A stretch of 59,383 bases of DNA from an uncultured Mycoplasmatota bacterium (GCA_900553835.1 USFF01000004.1:1-59383); one strand, 5' to 3'. Numbered from the stretch's first letter, positions 7,952-18,148 are shown. Notes: generated by a model from the letters alone, not told the origin. Made by a program: numbers and translations.

Positions 7952-10416
7952 AAAGACTCCTTTAATATTCCTTCTATAATATTAATCCATTTAACTTTTA
8001 CATTTTCAAATTGATAAAAATTAGATTTAAGAATAGAATTATTTCCAAGTTCACTTTTTTTATTAGTATCTAATTTTAAATAGTTTATAACTTCTTTTGC
8101 CATTTTATGTTTGTCTCTATTACGTATAATGAAACCATTTTTAGAATCAACATTTTCTAAAACACCTTCTGCTGTATCAAATGTAATAATAGGTAGTCCA
8201 AAACTCATAGCCTCAATTACTACTAAACCTAAAGATTCTTCAAATGAAGTCATCATATATAAACAAGAATTTGTCAAATACTTATTAATAAATTCTTGAG
8301 GTTTAAATCCCCATAAACTTATATTATTATTTAAGTTTTCATTATTAATAGTATCTATTAATTTATTCTTTAAAGAACCATCTCCAAAAATATTTAAATT
8401 AACCTCACTATCAACTTTTATAATTTCTTTCATTATATAAATCAAATCTTCAAAACCTTTAACTTCTTCAAGCCTACCAATAGCAATTAGATTTTTATTT
8501 TTAAGATTACTAATTTCACTTTTTTTTGGTACTCTACTTATAGCAAGTGGCAAGTATACAACTTTTTTATTTAAATACTTCCTATATTTTTTTGTCATAT
8601 AATTACTTACTGGTAAAACATAGTCTATATCTAGTTTATTTAAATTATTCATATATTTGTTACTTATATCAAATACATGTTGTTGATGAAGTGTAATTAT
8701 ATCTTCTGTTCTATATTTACTTAATATCTTACTAAACTCATATCTTGTGGATAAGATAATCTTAGCATCAGAATTTAAAATTGCCTTAATTAAAAGATTG
8801 TTTTTATTTAAAAGAATTTTTACCGCCTTATAACCTTCTTTAAAAATGTTTATAACATCAAATTTATGAACACTTTCTAAAAATACATTTCTATTTGAAA
8901 TATTATTCATTAGATAAGTGATTTTCACATTTTTATTAACATTAAAAGGTATTTCAAACTTTTGTTTATAAAGTGAAATAATTTCAACTTCATACTTTGA
9001 AGAAAGCATATTCGCTTCATTAATAATAGCATTTTCTACTCCACCATAGCCTAAATGAAGTGCCAAAATTGAAATTTTATTATTATTAATTTTTCTTTTA
9101 TTAAATAAATTAAAATCATAAAACAAATAAGCAAAATATAAAGAAACGTAAATAGATACAGCTGGAGCTAAATAAACATGTCCTGCGGTTGAACTTATGC
9201 CAATTGTCATCAAAATCATTAATAAATAAAACCATCCTGCAAATGTTAATTTATAAACTTTTTTCTTTCTTAAATTTACATAAACATAAAGAATGTAAAG
9301 AAAAGGAAACATTAGTATTAATAATCCAAATATACCCATGTGAAAAAATATATCAAGTGCATCTATTTCAATTAATTTACTAACCATACGATCATTAATT
9401 CTGTCTGTATTACTATAACCCATACCATAAAATAAATAACTTTTTTCAAAATTCTTATCAAAAATAAGATAAGTATTAAGTGCATAAACATCACGATTAC
9501 TTAAGAGCTTAGAACCAAATTTTAGTGTTTTAACAAGAAAAGTATTTTCTTGAAGAGGTTCCATATTGTTATTTAAATTTTCTTCTATTTCCCTTATTTC
9601 TTCTTGTTCTTTTTCCTGTTCTTTTGTAATTAAATCCTGCATGTTGTTAGAAGATCTTCCATTATACATAACAAAGGTTGCCACTAAAAACATTATAAAT
9701 ATTAAAAACACATTCTTATTAATTTTTTTTATTTTACATAGAGCTACTACAAAAATCATAAAGGTAACAATAACTACTCCAAACAAAGTAACTTTTGTAC
9801 CTATTAAACTAATTGTATAAAGACCCGCACTAAATAATATGACTCCTAATATTTTCTTTTCAGTAATTAATGAATACACAAAAGGAAACATTAAAAGTAA
9901 AATAGTAGAAACTTCGTTAGCAGAATAAAATAAACCTATAGAACCTGAATAATTAGGGTTATCATAAGACTTGAAATTAATATTTAAAATAGTAGGAACA
10001 GTTATAAGCAAAATGTACAAAATAAAACTAAAAATTAAAACCTTAGTCATTAATTTTTTATCAAAACCATATTCATCAAAATAATTTAGTAAAGCAAATG
10101 TCATAACAGGCATATAAATAAGTTTTAACATATAATTCATTTCAGTAAATAAATAATTAAGACTTAAAAGTTCATTGTTAAATAGAAAATAACTAATTAT
10201 ATAAAACACTATAAATATATAAAAATACTTACTTACTTTTTTATATTTACTTTTTGATAAAATTAAAACATAAAGGTATGCAAAAACAATAAGTAGTCCT
10301 TTAAATAAAGCACCTATTGATATAGTACCTGGTGCTAGCCTACTATTTAAACTAGTTGTTAAATCAATAATAGGAAGTAACATTAATATAAAATACACAA
10401 TATTATTTCTTTTCAT
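7948..10416 (-). CDS. Fusion of O-antigen polymerase/ligase-like protein and GT4 glycosyltransferase
   Basis: An 822-residue two-part protein. Residues 1-440 form about ten to twelve transmembrane helices with one large external loop (about 250-345). The segment DALDIFFHMGIFG (352-364) resembles the Wzy_C/WaaL polymerase-ligase family. Residues 446-822 form a GT4 (GT-B fold) glycosyltransferase with LHLGYGGVENA at its start and the donor-binding EESLGLVVIEAMSFGLP motif near the end. Fusing these is unusual: Wzy/WaaL-type enzymes act outside the membrane, while GT4 enzymes use nucleotide sugars in the cytoplasm. No frameshift or linker anomaly is seen. It is the first gene after a terminator and has a candidate TATAAT at 10438-10443. 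Confidence 0.85.
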   Translation of the reverse strand: MKRNNIVYFILMLLPIIDLTTSLNSRLAPGTISIGALFKGLLIVFAYLYVLILSKSKYKKVSKYFYIFIVFYIISYFLFNNELLSLNYLFTEMNYMLKLIYMPVMTFALLNYFDEYGFDKKLMTKVLIFSFILYILLITVPTILNINFKSYDNPNYSGSIGLFYSANEVSTILLLMFPFVYSLITEKKILGVILFSAGLYTISLIGTKVTLFGVVIVTFMIFVVALCKIKKINKNVFLIFIMFLVATFVMYNGRSSNNMQDLITKEQEKEQEEIREIEENLNNNMEPLQENTFLVKTLKFGSKLLSNRDVYALNTYLIFDKNFEKSYLFYGMGYSNTDRINDRMVSKLIEIDALDIFFHMGIFGLLILMFPFLYILYVYVNLRKKKVYKLTFAGWFYLLMILMTIGISSTAGHVYLAPAVSIYVSLYFAYLFYDFNLFNKRKINNNKISILALHLGYGGVENAIINEANMLSSKYEVEIISLYKQKFEIPFNVNKNVKITYLMNNISNRNVFLESVHKFDVINIFKEGYKAVKILLNKNNLLIKAILNSDAKIILSTRYEFSKILSKYRTEDIITLHQQHVFDISNKYMNNLNKLDIDYVLPVSNYMTKKYRKYLNKKVVYLPLAISRVPKKSEISNLKNKNLIAIGRLEEVKGFEDLIYIMKEIIKVDSEVNLNIFGDGSLKNKLIDTINNENLNNNISLWGFKPQEFINKYLTNSCLYMMTSFEESLGLVVIEAMSFGLPIITFDTAEGVLENVDSKNGFIIRNRDKHKMAKEVINYLKLDTNKKSELGNNSILKSNFYQFENVKVKWINIIEGILKESL

Positions 10417-10437
10417 ACTTTCTCACATCACATTAAT

Positions 10438-10443
10438 ATTATA
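10438..10443 (-). promoter_or_regulatory. Candidate -10 box before the Wzy-GT4 unit
   Basis: TATAAT on the minus strand, 21 bases upstream of the Wzy-GT4 start codon and directly after the terminator of the GT2 operon. The -35 region is poor, so the promoter is tentative. Confidence 0.4.
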
Positions 10444-10460
10444 CCTTATTTTTCCTAAAT

Positions 10461-10486
10461 TAAAAAGCACTAATAACAATTAGTGC
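10461..10486 (-). terminator. Intrinsic terminator of the main polysaccharide operon
   Basis: Minus-strand hairpin GCACTAAT-TGTT-ATTAGTGC (8 perfect pairs, 10467-10486) followed by TTTTTA. The stop codon of the last GT2 gene (10480-10482) is inside the stem. It divides the long operon from the Wzy-GT4 unit. Confidence 0.85.
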
Positions 10487-11424
10487 ATCTTAACATATAA
10501 ATCACAATAAATTTTAGTTAAAAATTTATTACTTTTAGTTAATCTTTTTGAAAAATTATATTTTTTAAGACAAGGACTATTTCTCCAATTTTTATTTAGA
10601 TTTTTTAAATAAGTAAAAGCTTTGTTAATAAAATCATTTCTATCTTTTCTAACTTTAATATATCTTTGCTGAATAGTATAATCTGTAAGTATCATAACTG
10701 CTAAATCAGTAATGGAGTCAAGTGGATGATTTGCTTTTTTTAATTCTTTAACAATAATATCTGTTATTTTTAAAATATCAAATATTCTTTTATCTCTAAC
10801 AGTAGTTTCACTATTATCATGAATAACATAATATGTTAAGCACTCATTAACCTTACCAATTTTATTTGCAGATATAAGCATTTTGACTACAAAAGGTGCA
10901 TCTTCATACTTAAGTTTTTCTTCGAATCTATTATTAACATCATCAAATAAAGTTCTTTTATAAAGTTTATTACATGGACCAAGATTAATAGTATTGATTA
11001 AATAAGGGGCATCTTTTAAATTTGTACAATCAAAATTACCAAAAGAAGCTCTAAATAAATTACCACAATCTCTATAAAAGTCACAAATAACTAAATCACA
11101 TTTATCTTTAATAGCCTTATCATACATTTTTTCACAAAAATGTATATCTAAATAATCATCAGAGTCAACGAAAGCAATATACTCACCAGTAGCAAGTTCA
11201 ATACCTTCATTTCTTGACTTACCTACACCTTTATTTTCTCTTGAAATATATTTTATTCTTTTGTCGTTAAATTCTTTAATAATCTCTTCAGAAGTATCTT
11301 TTGAACCATCATTAATTAATATAATTTCAATATCTTTAAGAGTTTGATTAACTAAAGAATCAAGACACTTTCTCAAATATTTTTCACTATTATAAACAGG
11401 AACAATTAAACTTACTTTTTTCAT
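10480..11424 (-). CDS. GT2 family glycosyltransferase
   Basis: About 314 residues with the GT-A fold start VSLIVPVYNSEKYLRKCLDS, the donor site INDGSKDTS and the metal-binding DSDD near residue 90, as in EpsJ/WaaV-type GT2 enzymes. It should add one sugar to the lipid-linked repeat unit; donor and acceptor are unknown. I choose the ATG at 11424 rather than the in-frame GTG at 11430. The ATG overlaps the upstream stop as ATGA and has GAGG at good spacing. It is the last gene of the main operon, and its stop lies in the terminator hairpin. Confidence 0.88.
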   Translation of the reverse strand: MKKVSLIVPVYNSEKYLRKCLDSLVNQTLKDIEIILINDGSKDTSEEIIKEFNDKRIKYISRENKGVGKSRNEGIELATGEYIAFVDSDDYLDIHFCEKMYDKAIKDKCDLVICDFYRDCGNLFRASFGNFDCTNLKDAPYLINTINLGPCNKLYKRTLFDDVNNRFEEKLKYEDAPFVVKMLISANKIGKVNECLTYYVIHDNSETTVRDKRIFDILKITDIIVKELKKANHPLDSITDLAVMILTDYTIQQRYIKVRKDRNDFINKAFTYLKNLNKNWRNSPCLKKYNFSKRLTKSNKFLTKIYCDLYVKMH

Positions 11425-12353
11425 AGCCACCTCAAAATATAATTATAAAATACATATGCATTTAATTTTATTAAATAATTTTTAATTTTAGTTTTTAATT
11501 TATTAGATTTTAAATGATTAAAACACTTATTTTCATTTAAAATTCTTTTATACTTTCTAAAATCCTTATACTTTAATGTCGTTGAGTAATATATTAAAGA
11601 ATTATTAATAAATGAAATAATCTCTTTGCTTTCAATAGATACTAATTTGTTTTTCATAAAATTAGCTTGCTTAAGCATATCATCCATCTTTTTAATTTTT
11701 TTTAAGTAATTATCATTGTTCATCAAACTATTATCTCTCTGAACATAATTGTAACCAATATATGATATTGACTTAACTTTATCAGCTTTAGCAATAATTA
11801 AAGGAGTTAACCCATAATCTTCTGCTATACAGCCTTCCATAAATTTAAAATTATATTTATCCCAAAAGTCTTTTTTATAGCAATACAACCAAGAATTTTC
11901 GATGAAATGATACCTGTTAATATATTTAAAAGCATTTACTCCATCACAAATATCAAAACCTACTTCAGCATAATTGATTACATTATCTTCAAATATTTCA
12001 CGTGTTTGAAATCTTAATATATCAGGACTTTCAGAAAGATTATTATTAAGAGTTTCAAGTAAATTATTTTCAAAATAATCATCTCCATCTAAAAATAATA
12101 TATATTCACCTCTTGCTTTAGCAAGGCCTAGATTCCTTGCTTTGGAAAGCCCTGTATTCTCTTCATAAATTTTAGTCCATTTGTATTTGTTAATAAATTT
12201 ATCTGCAATTATTTCACTATTATCAGAGGATTTATCACACACTACAATCACTTCATAATTGTTATATGTTTGTTTAACAATTGATTCTAAGCATCTTTTT
12301 AAATATTTTTCAACATTATAAACTGGCACTATTATACTAAATTTATTTTTCAT
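11421..12353 (-). CDS. GT2 family glycosyltransferase
   Basis: A 310-residue GT2 enzyme with FSIIVPVYNVEKYLKRCLES at the N-terminus, the variant donor loop VCDKSSDNS and the DGDD metal site near residue 91. It overlaps the preceding trifunctional gene by 11 bases and the next GT2 gene by 4, so translation is coupled across all three. Its sequence is related to but clearly different from its neighbour, which suggests an old duplication with a different sugar specificity. Confidence 0.87.
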   Translation of the reverse strand: MKNKFSIIVPVYNVEKYLKRCLESIVKQTYNNYEVIVVCDKSSDNSEIIADKFINKYKWTKIYEENTGLSKARNLGLAKARGEYILFLDGDDYFENNLLETLNNNLSESPDILRFQTREIFEDNVINYAEVGFDICDGVNAFKYINRYHFIENSWLYCYKKDFWDKYNFKFMEGCIAEDYGLTPLIIAKADKVKSISYIGYNYVQRDNSLMNNDNYLKKIKKMDDMLKQANFMKNKLVSIESKEIISFINNSLIYYSTTLKYKDFRKYKRILNENKCFNHLKSNKLKTKIKNYLIKLNAYVFYNYILRWL

Positions 12354-15300
12354 CTATAAATTCCTTTATTAGGTCTGCAACTTGCATAAGTTTTGAAGAA
12401 AAATCATTTTTATAATTTGTACAATCAACATCCAGCAGTTCTTTTAAAGAATCATCTAACTTACTAACGTCTTTATCTAAAAATACAACATATTTATTAT
12501 CCTTTAACATATCTGTAAATTCTTTAAGCTTTTGATTATAAGAACTTATAACTATACAAGGTGTATTAGTCATTAAAGAGAAAATTAAACCATGTAACCT
12601 ATCAGTAACAACTACTTTAGATTTTGCAAATTCTTTTAGTTGATTTTGTAAAACATAATTTCTTAATATTTTACTTATATCTCCAGTATATAAATTATTA
12701 GTAAATTTATAATCCTTATCAAACTTTTTAATAGTTGTACGAATTAAATTGTATTTTTCGTCATCAAGACCACTTTCATCATCAAGGTCCCTTAAACAGC
12801 ACAAAATGCCTTCTCTATCATAGCCAAAGGAATAATTTAAATTTAAAGCCATATCAAAGTTACAATAACTAGGAACATTTTCAAATTTCTTTTTAGCATA
12901 TTCTAAAGACATTTCGCCTCTAGTAAATAAAACTAATTTCTTGTGAGAAGTATAGGCCTTTTGACTTAATTTTAATTCTTCGCCACCATCACTTTCGCTA
13001 AAGTAAATAGTTTGTGGTAATATAAAAATCTTATTATTAGGATAAGATAAAATTATTTCTCTGCGAAGTCTTTCTTCACTGAGCCATTTATCTCCTAAAT
13101 TACCTCCACCTTGCATGAAAATGATATCATCAGGATTTATAATCTTTTGTAAATATTTCATTTTATCATTTATTTCGAATGTAGAAATTTCTATAAGTAT
13201 ATATTCACTAAAATATTTTCTTATAAATTCAAAAGTCCCACATGTTATAGCAACATCGCCAATATTTGAGTGCTCACTAGTTCCAATTAAGAATAATTTC
13301 TTCTTAAAATATAAATTGTTATATTTATTTTCCAATAAAAAGTATTCATCATCTATATTTCTATTTTCATTATTTATGACTTCTTCTTCACTTTTATTAA
13401 GTATTTTTTCTTTTAAATCGTTATGTATTAATTCGTTTTTTTCATCAATTTTCTTAATATAAGAACTAAATTCTCTAAAACTATCTTTTAAATTTAGCAC
13501 TTCTCTTTCAACTTCCCATTTTTTAGAATCAGCCATTTCATTTAATCGAGTTAAAAATGGGTTAGAAATAACATGTAAAATTTTCTTAATTCCTCTTTTA
13601 AATATATTGCGTCTAGTTTTCTTTTTCTTGTTTCTTTTGCTAATTTCTTTATAAGATCTATATATTTCATAATCGCTAAATCTACTAACTATATTAAAAT
13701 CAATTTTACTTAATAATTTATTAATCATTGATACTACTAATTTATAGTTATCTTTTTTATCACTTACATAGAAAGAAAAATCATTAATAATAAAGTTAAT
13801 CAAAGTTTTATATTCGATAGCATAATGCTCATATAAATCGCTTTTCTTAAATATGTCTAATATTTCTTCAATTGAAGTAAGTGTATCCTTAATTCCTACA
13901 AAGGATAATTTTCTTTCTTTATTTACTTGACGATATAAATAGACATCCATATTTAATCCATAAAATTCTTTAGCTTCAGTCATAACTTTAACAAAGAAAA
14001 GTGGATCTTCATAATTTCTATAAGCAGGATATTTTATATTATTATCTTTTATAATTCTAGAATTAAATAAAAATCTAGTACTCCCCCAAGAAGGCCATAC
14101 ATTATATTCTGAGTAAGAATATTTTTTATTACTTTCAACATTAAAACCACTATACCATGCTCTGTTTTTATCAAAACAATAATATCTTTGAGAGTCATCA
14201 ACCACTTTAATATTACCACAAACAGCATTAACTTTTTCATTTATTGCAGTAGTGTATAGCGTTTCAAGTACATCATTACTAGCATACATATCATCAGGAT
14301 CCATAAAACATATGAACTCTCCTTTAGACTTTTCTATTCCATGATTTCTTGACAAACCTGCACCCATATTCTTTTCATTTGTATAAAGTGAGATTCTTCT
14401 ATCAAATTCCATATATTTCTTAATTGTATTAACAGACTCATCATTGCCTAAATCATCAACAAAAATAATTTCTATTTCCTTAAGTGATTGGTTAATAATT
14501 GATATAATACAATCATCTATATACTTTTCAACATTATAAACTGGTATAATAATACTAACTTTTGGATTTAAAACTTTTTCATGCTTAGTAATATTAAATT
14601 CTTCTGGTTTATCATAATTAATTCTCTTAAGTAAAGTTTCATAAAAATCTTGAGGCATATTTATCTTTACTAAATCTAAAAGTTCATCTCTATGTAAAGT
14701 CATCTTAAAGTAGCGCCACATAAATTCATTCATTGCATATTTATAAAAACTATCTAAAAGTTCGCTAGATACATTGTTTTGAGTTAACATAGTTTCTATT
14801 AATTTTAAAATATTAACTATATCTAAAATATTGCGATTATTAAATTTAGAAGCTTGTAATGAGTTGTCTCTATTTATACGATAATATAAAAGATGCTCAT
14901 TTAAAAGTGAAATAGCTTTTGCTTTTATCAAACATTCATAATAGAATGAATTATCTTCATATCTTAAATTCTCAGGAAATAAAATGTTATTCTTTTTAAG
15001 AAATTCTAAGTTATAAAGTTTACACCAAGCAGTAACCGGTGATTCCGAAGTGATAACATCAGTAGTTTTAATTTTTTTATAATTAAATGGTTCTTTAAAA
15101 AGACTCTTATCAAAAGATAAATTATATCCCCATAAATTCTTTTTAACTTTTTTAAGTGATTCATCATAAGAATAAAATGGGAAAATTACCATATCAGCCT
15201 TATCATTTTCAGCTTTCAAATAAAGTTTTGATATTGCATCAAGCGCAATATAATCGTCACTGTCTAAAAAGAAAATATATTTTCCATCCGCATATTTTAT

Positions 15301-15531
15301 ACCTTCATTTCTAGCACCACCTAGACCTCCATCATTTCTATAAATAATTTCAATTCTTGTATCATTTTCTTTCCATTTCTTTAAAATATTAAGAGATTTA
15401 TCTTTTGATTCAGTAAATACACAAAGAATTTGTAAATTCTTATATGTTTGATTGCAAACACTTTCTAAACATTCGTCAAGATATTTTTCAGTGTTAAAAA
15501 CAGGAATTATAACAGTTATTTTATCATTCAT
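12343..15531 (-). CDS. Large protein with two GT2 domains and a polysaccharide pyruvyltransferase domain
   Basis: A 1062-residue cytoplasmic protein with three enzyme domains. The first GT2 domain (about 1-230) has ITVIIPVFNTEKYLDECLES, the GGARNEG loop and DSDD at 90-93. The second (about 323-560) has VSIIIPVYNVEKYIDDC and DPDD at 411-414. Residues 660-720 are charged and probably coiled. Residues 745-1055 form a pyruvyltransferase domain: LIGTSEHSNIGDVAI, MQGGGNLGD and the C-terminal TDRLHG with its conserved His. It could add two sugars and a pyruvate ketal to the same repeat unit. GT2-pyruvyltransferase fusions are not common in this three-part form. No internal stop or frameshift is seen. 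Confidence 0.88.
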   Translation of the reverse strand: MNDKITVIIPVFNTEKYLDECLESVCNQTYKNLQILCVFTESKDKSLNILKKWKENDTRIEIIYRNDGGLGGARNEGIKYADGKYIFFLDSDDYIALDAISKLYLKAENDKADMVIFPFYSYDESLKKVKKNLWGYNLSFDKSLFKEPFNYKKIKTTDVITSESPVTAWCKLYNLEFLKKNNILFPENLRYEDNSFYYECLIKAKAISLLNEHLLYYRINRDNSLQASKFNNRNILDIVNILKLIETMLTQNNVSSELLDSFYKYAMNEFMWRYFKMTLHRDELLDLVKINMPQDFYETLLKRINYDKPEEFNITKHEKVLNPKVSIIIPVYNVEKYIDDCIISIINQSLKEIEIIFVDDLGNDESVNTIKKYMEFDRRISLYTNEKNMGAGLSRNHGIEKSKGEFICFMDPDDMYASNDVLETLYTTAINEKVNAVCGNIKVVDDSQRYYCFDKNRAWYSGFNVESNKKYSYSEYNVWPSWGSTRFLFNSRIIKDNNIKYPAYRNYEDPLFFVKVMTEAKEFYGLNMDVYLYRQVNKERKLSFVGIKDTLTSIEEILDIFKKSDLYEHYAIEYKTLINFIINDFSFYVSDKKDNYKLVVSMINKLLSKIDFNIVSRFSDYEIYRSYKEISKRNKKKKTRRNIFKRGIKKILHVISNPFLTRLNEMADSKKWEVEREVLNLKDSFREFSSYIKKIDEKNELIHNDLKEKILNKSEEEVINNENRNIDDEYFLLENKYNNLYFKKKLFLIGTSEHSNIGDVAITCGTFEFIRKYFSEYILIEISTFEINDKMKYLQKIINPDDIIFMQGGGNLGDKWLSEERLRREIILSYPNNKIFILPQTIYFSESDGGEELKLSQKAYTSHKKLVLFTRGEMSLEYAKKKFENVPSYCNFDMALNLNYSFGYDREGILCCLRDLDDESGLDDEKYNLIRTTIKKFDKDYKFTNNLYTGDISKILRNYVLQNQLKEFAKSKVVVTDRLHGLIFSLMTNTPCIVISSYNQKLKEFTDMLKDNKYVVFLDKDVSKLDDSLKELLDVDCTNYKNDFSSKLMQVADLIKEFIDEK

Positions 15532-15547
15532 TTTTTATCCTCCATTT

Positions 15548-17104
15548 TTATTTAATTTTAACAAACATTAGCTCATCATCTTTTTTTGAATAGCAATCTT
15601 TCTTTATTATTTTACCATTAAATTCTATTTCGCATACTCCACGCCATTTATTTTTTTCAAAAACTAGAACAAGCTTATTAGAATATGGTACTAACATATC
15701 GACACTGTTACTAATAGGCTTTAATAAATCATAGTTTCTCCAACCAATAGAGTTATTTCTTGATAACCATTTTCCCCTAATTAGTTCATTAGCGTTATAC
15801 CAATTGTTATCTACTAAAGCACCAACTAACCATATTTCTTCACCTTGAGCTTTGGGATTTCTCATATTAAGTGCCTTTAGTTTTATGTTCATACCTTCAT
15901 TTAAAGGAACTTTATTAAATTCAGTATTAAATATCCAGTAATATTTTTTTGGTATTTTATTATAATAATTTTTTATTTCTTGCCTAGCTTCAACTATGTC
16001 AACAAAAGGCGCTTTATCATTTTTAAGTTTTTTAATTAACTTATAAGTATAATTTTTAAATTCTTTTCCAGTCTTTCCCCTTACCTTTTTATTAATTAAA
16101 TTTTTTCTAAAAGAAGAATACTCTTTATTATTATCTTTTAGTTTCTGGTGCATAATATTCTTCATACTAGGAGAAAGCCACTTCGCCACACTTCTATCTC
16201 TTAATTCATCAAAACTGCCTAAATCAACTTCAGGAATTACACCTAGTGCTAAAAAAGCATGACCAGCATAACAATATGGATACTTACAATTCTTCCCTAC
16301 ACATTCAAATTTTAATGGTTTATCATATTCAAATATATTCCCAAGGCATTTATCACCAAAACATTTAGTTATTTCACCAGTTTTTAAATTAACACAAAAA
16401 CTCCAATCCCCAGCATAACAAAATTCTATTCTTCTAACTTGCCAAATTTTCTTTCTAAAATCAAATAATTTTGAATCAAATTTTTCCCATTTATTTGTTA
16501 ACTCATCCATATCAAATTCAGAAAGTAAATCAAGACCAGCTTTTCTATCATCTCTTAATATCGTAATATGGGGCTTTGCACCAAATTTATTTTCACAAAG
16601 TTCTATAATTTCTTCTTGATAAGGTATATAATCATCAGAAGCAGCTAATTCAACAGTAAAAGAAATACCACTATCTTTCATTAATTCTACATTCTTAACA
16701 AAAGCATCTAATAAATTCATTTTTTTAAGTTCTAAATAATGAAAAGAAAACTTAATAAATAATCTATCTTTTAAGTCACTTGAAAAATTAGACATTTCTT
16801 CAAATCTCTTACTAATTGTACCATTTGTAACTATCATTAAATAATGTCCACACTCTAGTAAAGCACGTATAATATCAGTCATAACAGGAGATAAAAGTGT
16901 TTCACCTCCGGCACAAAAATTAATTAAACATACCCCTCCAAGTCTCTCTTTAGAAAAAGCTTTTTTTAAATCATCTATACTATGATCAAATTCAAATAAT
17001 TTACCATTAAATTTTCTATTTTGAGTAATATAACAATAACCACACCTTAAATTACATGTTTCAGTAGGTACAAATATATCAATAAATCTCTTTAACTTAT
17101 CCAT
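15548..17104 (-). CDS. Radical SAM enzyme within the polysaccharide operon
   Basis: A 518-residue radical SAM protein. CNLRCGYCY (Cys17, 21 and 24 from the chosen start) gives the CX3CX2C motif for the SAM-binding 4Fe-4S cluster. A later group of cysteines (CYAGDWSFC, CFGDKC, CVGKNC, PYCYAG, roughly 230-285) resembles a SPASM or twitch auxiliary-cluster region. The last 150 residues are a separate, Trp- and Asn-rich, probably beta-sheet domain. The ATG at 17104 is chosen over GTG 17113 because GAGGAG lies eight bases upstream; it overlaps the upstream stop by eight bases. The substrate is unknown; position in the operon suggests a sugar or glycolipid modification. Confidence 0.83.
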   Translation of the reverse strand: MDKLKRFIDIFVPTETCNLRCGYCYITQNRKFNGKLFEFDHSIDDLKKAFSKERLGGVCLINFCAGGETLLSPVMTDIIRALLECGHYLMIVTNGTISKRFEEMSNFSSDLKDRLFIKFSFHYLELKKMNLLDAFVKNVELMKDSGISFTVELAASDDYIPYQEEIIELCENKFGAKPHITILRDDRKAGLDLLSEFDMDELTNKWEKFDSKLFDFRKKIWQVRRIEFCYAGDWSFCVNLKTGEITKCFGDKCLGNIFEYDKPLKFECVGKNCKYPYCYAGHAFLALGVIPEVDLGSFDELRDRSVAKWLSPSMKNIMHQKLKDNNKEYSSFRKNLINKKVRGKTGKEFKNYTYKLIKKLKNDKAPFVDIVEARQEIKNYYNKIPKKYYWIFNTEFNKVPLNEGMNIKLKALNMRNPKAQGEEIWLVGALVDNNWYNANELIRGKWLSRNNSIGWRNYDLLKPISNSVDMLVPYSNKLVLVFEKNKWRGVCEIEFNGKIIKKDCYSKKDDELMFVKIK

Positions 17105-18143
17105 TAAAACCACTCCTCTTAACTACTTTTTTTCTTTTACTAAGAAATAAAGATAATACTAATGTTGATAAAAGTACATAAACAAACATTCTAAAACTTT
17201 TTTCTCTAATCCAACTTATTATGCTATTAGTACCATATATTTGACTATAAGAAATTCTATCAAGAAAATGAAATAAATATATAAATATATAGTGATAAAA
17301 GAATAAATACTTCGATAAATTTCTAAATCTAAGTGAGTTAATTTTCAATTTAACATTTAATCTGGATAATAATGAAAAAAGGAAAACAACCACAATAGGT
17401 GTAAAAATAAAGTAATCATACTCATTATAAAGTAAACTATAATTATAAAACAAACCGGTTTCAATTAATAATAATACTTGACTAGTTATTAAAATAAGCA
17501 AAAGTTTAAAATTGGTTAGTTTATTAAAAAAATTACACTTATACATAAAGTATCCAATAAATGGGTACATAATTGTAAAAAGAAAATATCTATTTGAAGT
17601 AAACAACTTATCGAGAAAATTAATAAATATTTCATAGTTTGTTCCAACAAAAACATATTTATATGTTGTAAATGATAAACCAACTAAATATCCTATGATA
17701 CTTATGTAAAAAATAATTTTCAATTTTCTATCATCCTTTATATAACAAATTAACAATGTAAAAACAAGAAGCACACCTAAATACCACATTATATTTGTGG
17801 AAGTTAAAGTGAATACGTGAATTATATCTTGAATTAAATTAGAATAATTAAAATCCCAAACCACAAATATATTATATATAAGAGTATAAAGCAAACACCA
17901 AAATATATACTTTTTAATTATTTTAATAAGTCTATTTCTATTATTTCCTTGACTGGTATCATTGTTTTTCGCAAGAAAGTATCCATTACAAATAAAGAAA
18001 AAGGGAACAGCAAGTCTATATATATTTGTATTAATATAATACCCAATTTTATATTCAGATAAAAATTGGGTATGTATACCAATAACGCATATAGCAAAAA
18101 ATAATTTTGCTAAATCAATTAATTGATAGTTATTTTTTTTCAT
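17097..18143 (-). CDS. Acyltransferase 3 family membrane protein
   Basis: A 348-residue protein with about ten transmembrane helices and the acyltransferase-3 signature: IDLAKLFFAICVIGIHTQFL at the N-terminus (His at about 20) and RLAVPFFFICNGYFLAKN soon after. Such proteins O-acetylate or otherwise acylate surface polysaccharides, using a cytoplasmic acyl donor. Its start lies five bases after the stop of gmhA and has no good ribosome site, so translation may depend on coupling. It overlaps the radical SAM gene downstream by eight bases. Confidence 0.85.
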   Translation of the reverse strand: MKKNNYQLIDLAKLFFAICVIGIHTQFLSEYKIGYYINTNIYRLAVPFFFICNGYFLAKNNDTSQGNNRNRLIKIIKKYIFWCLLYTLIYNIFVVWDFNYSNLIQDIIHVFTLTSTNIMWYLGVLLVFTLLICYIKDDRKLKIIFYISIIGYLVGLSFTTYKYVFVGTNYEIFINFLDKLFTSNRYFLFTIMYPFIGYFMYKCNFFNKLTNFKLLLILITSQVLLLIETGLFYNYSLLYNEYDYFIFTPIVVVFLFSLLSRLNVKLKINSLRFRNLSKYLFFYHYIFIYLFHFLDRISYSQIYGTNSIISWIREKSFRMFVYVLLSTLVLSLFLSKRKKVVKRSGFNG

Positions 18144-18148
18144 AGCAA

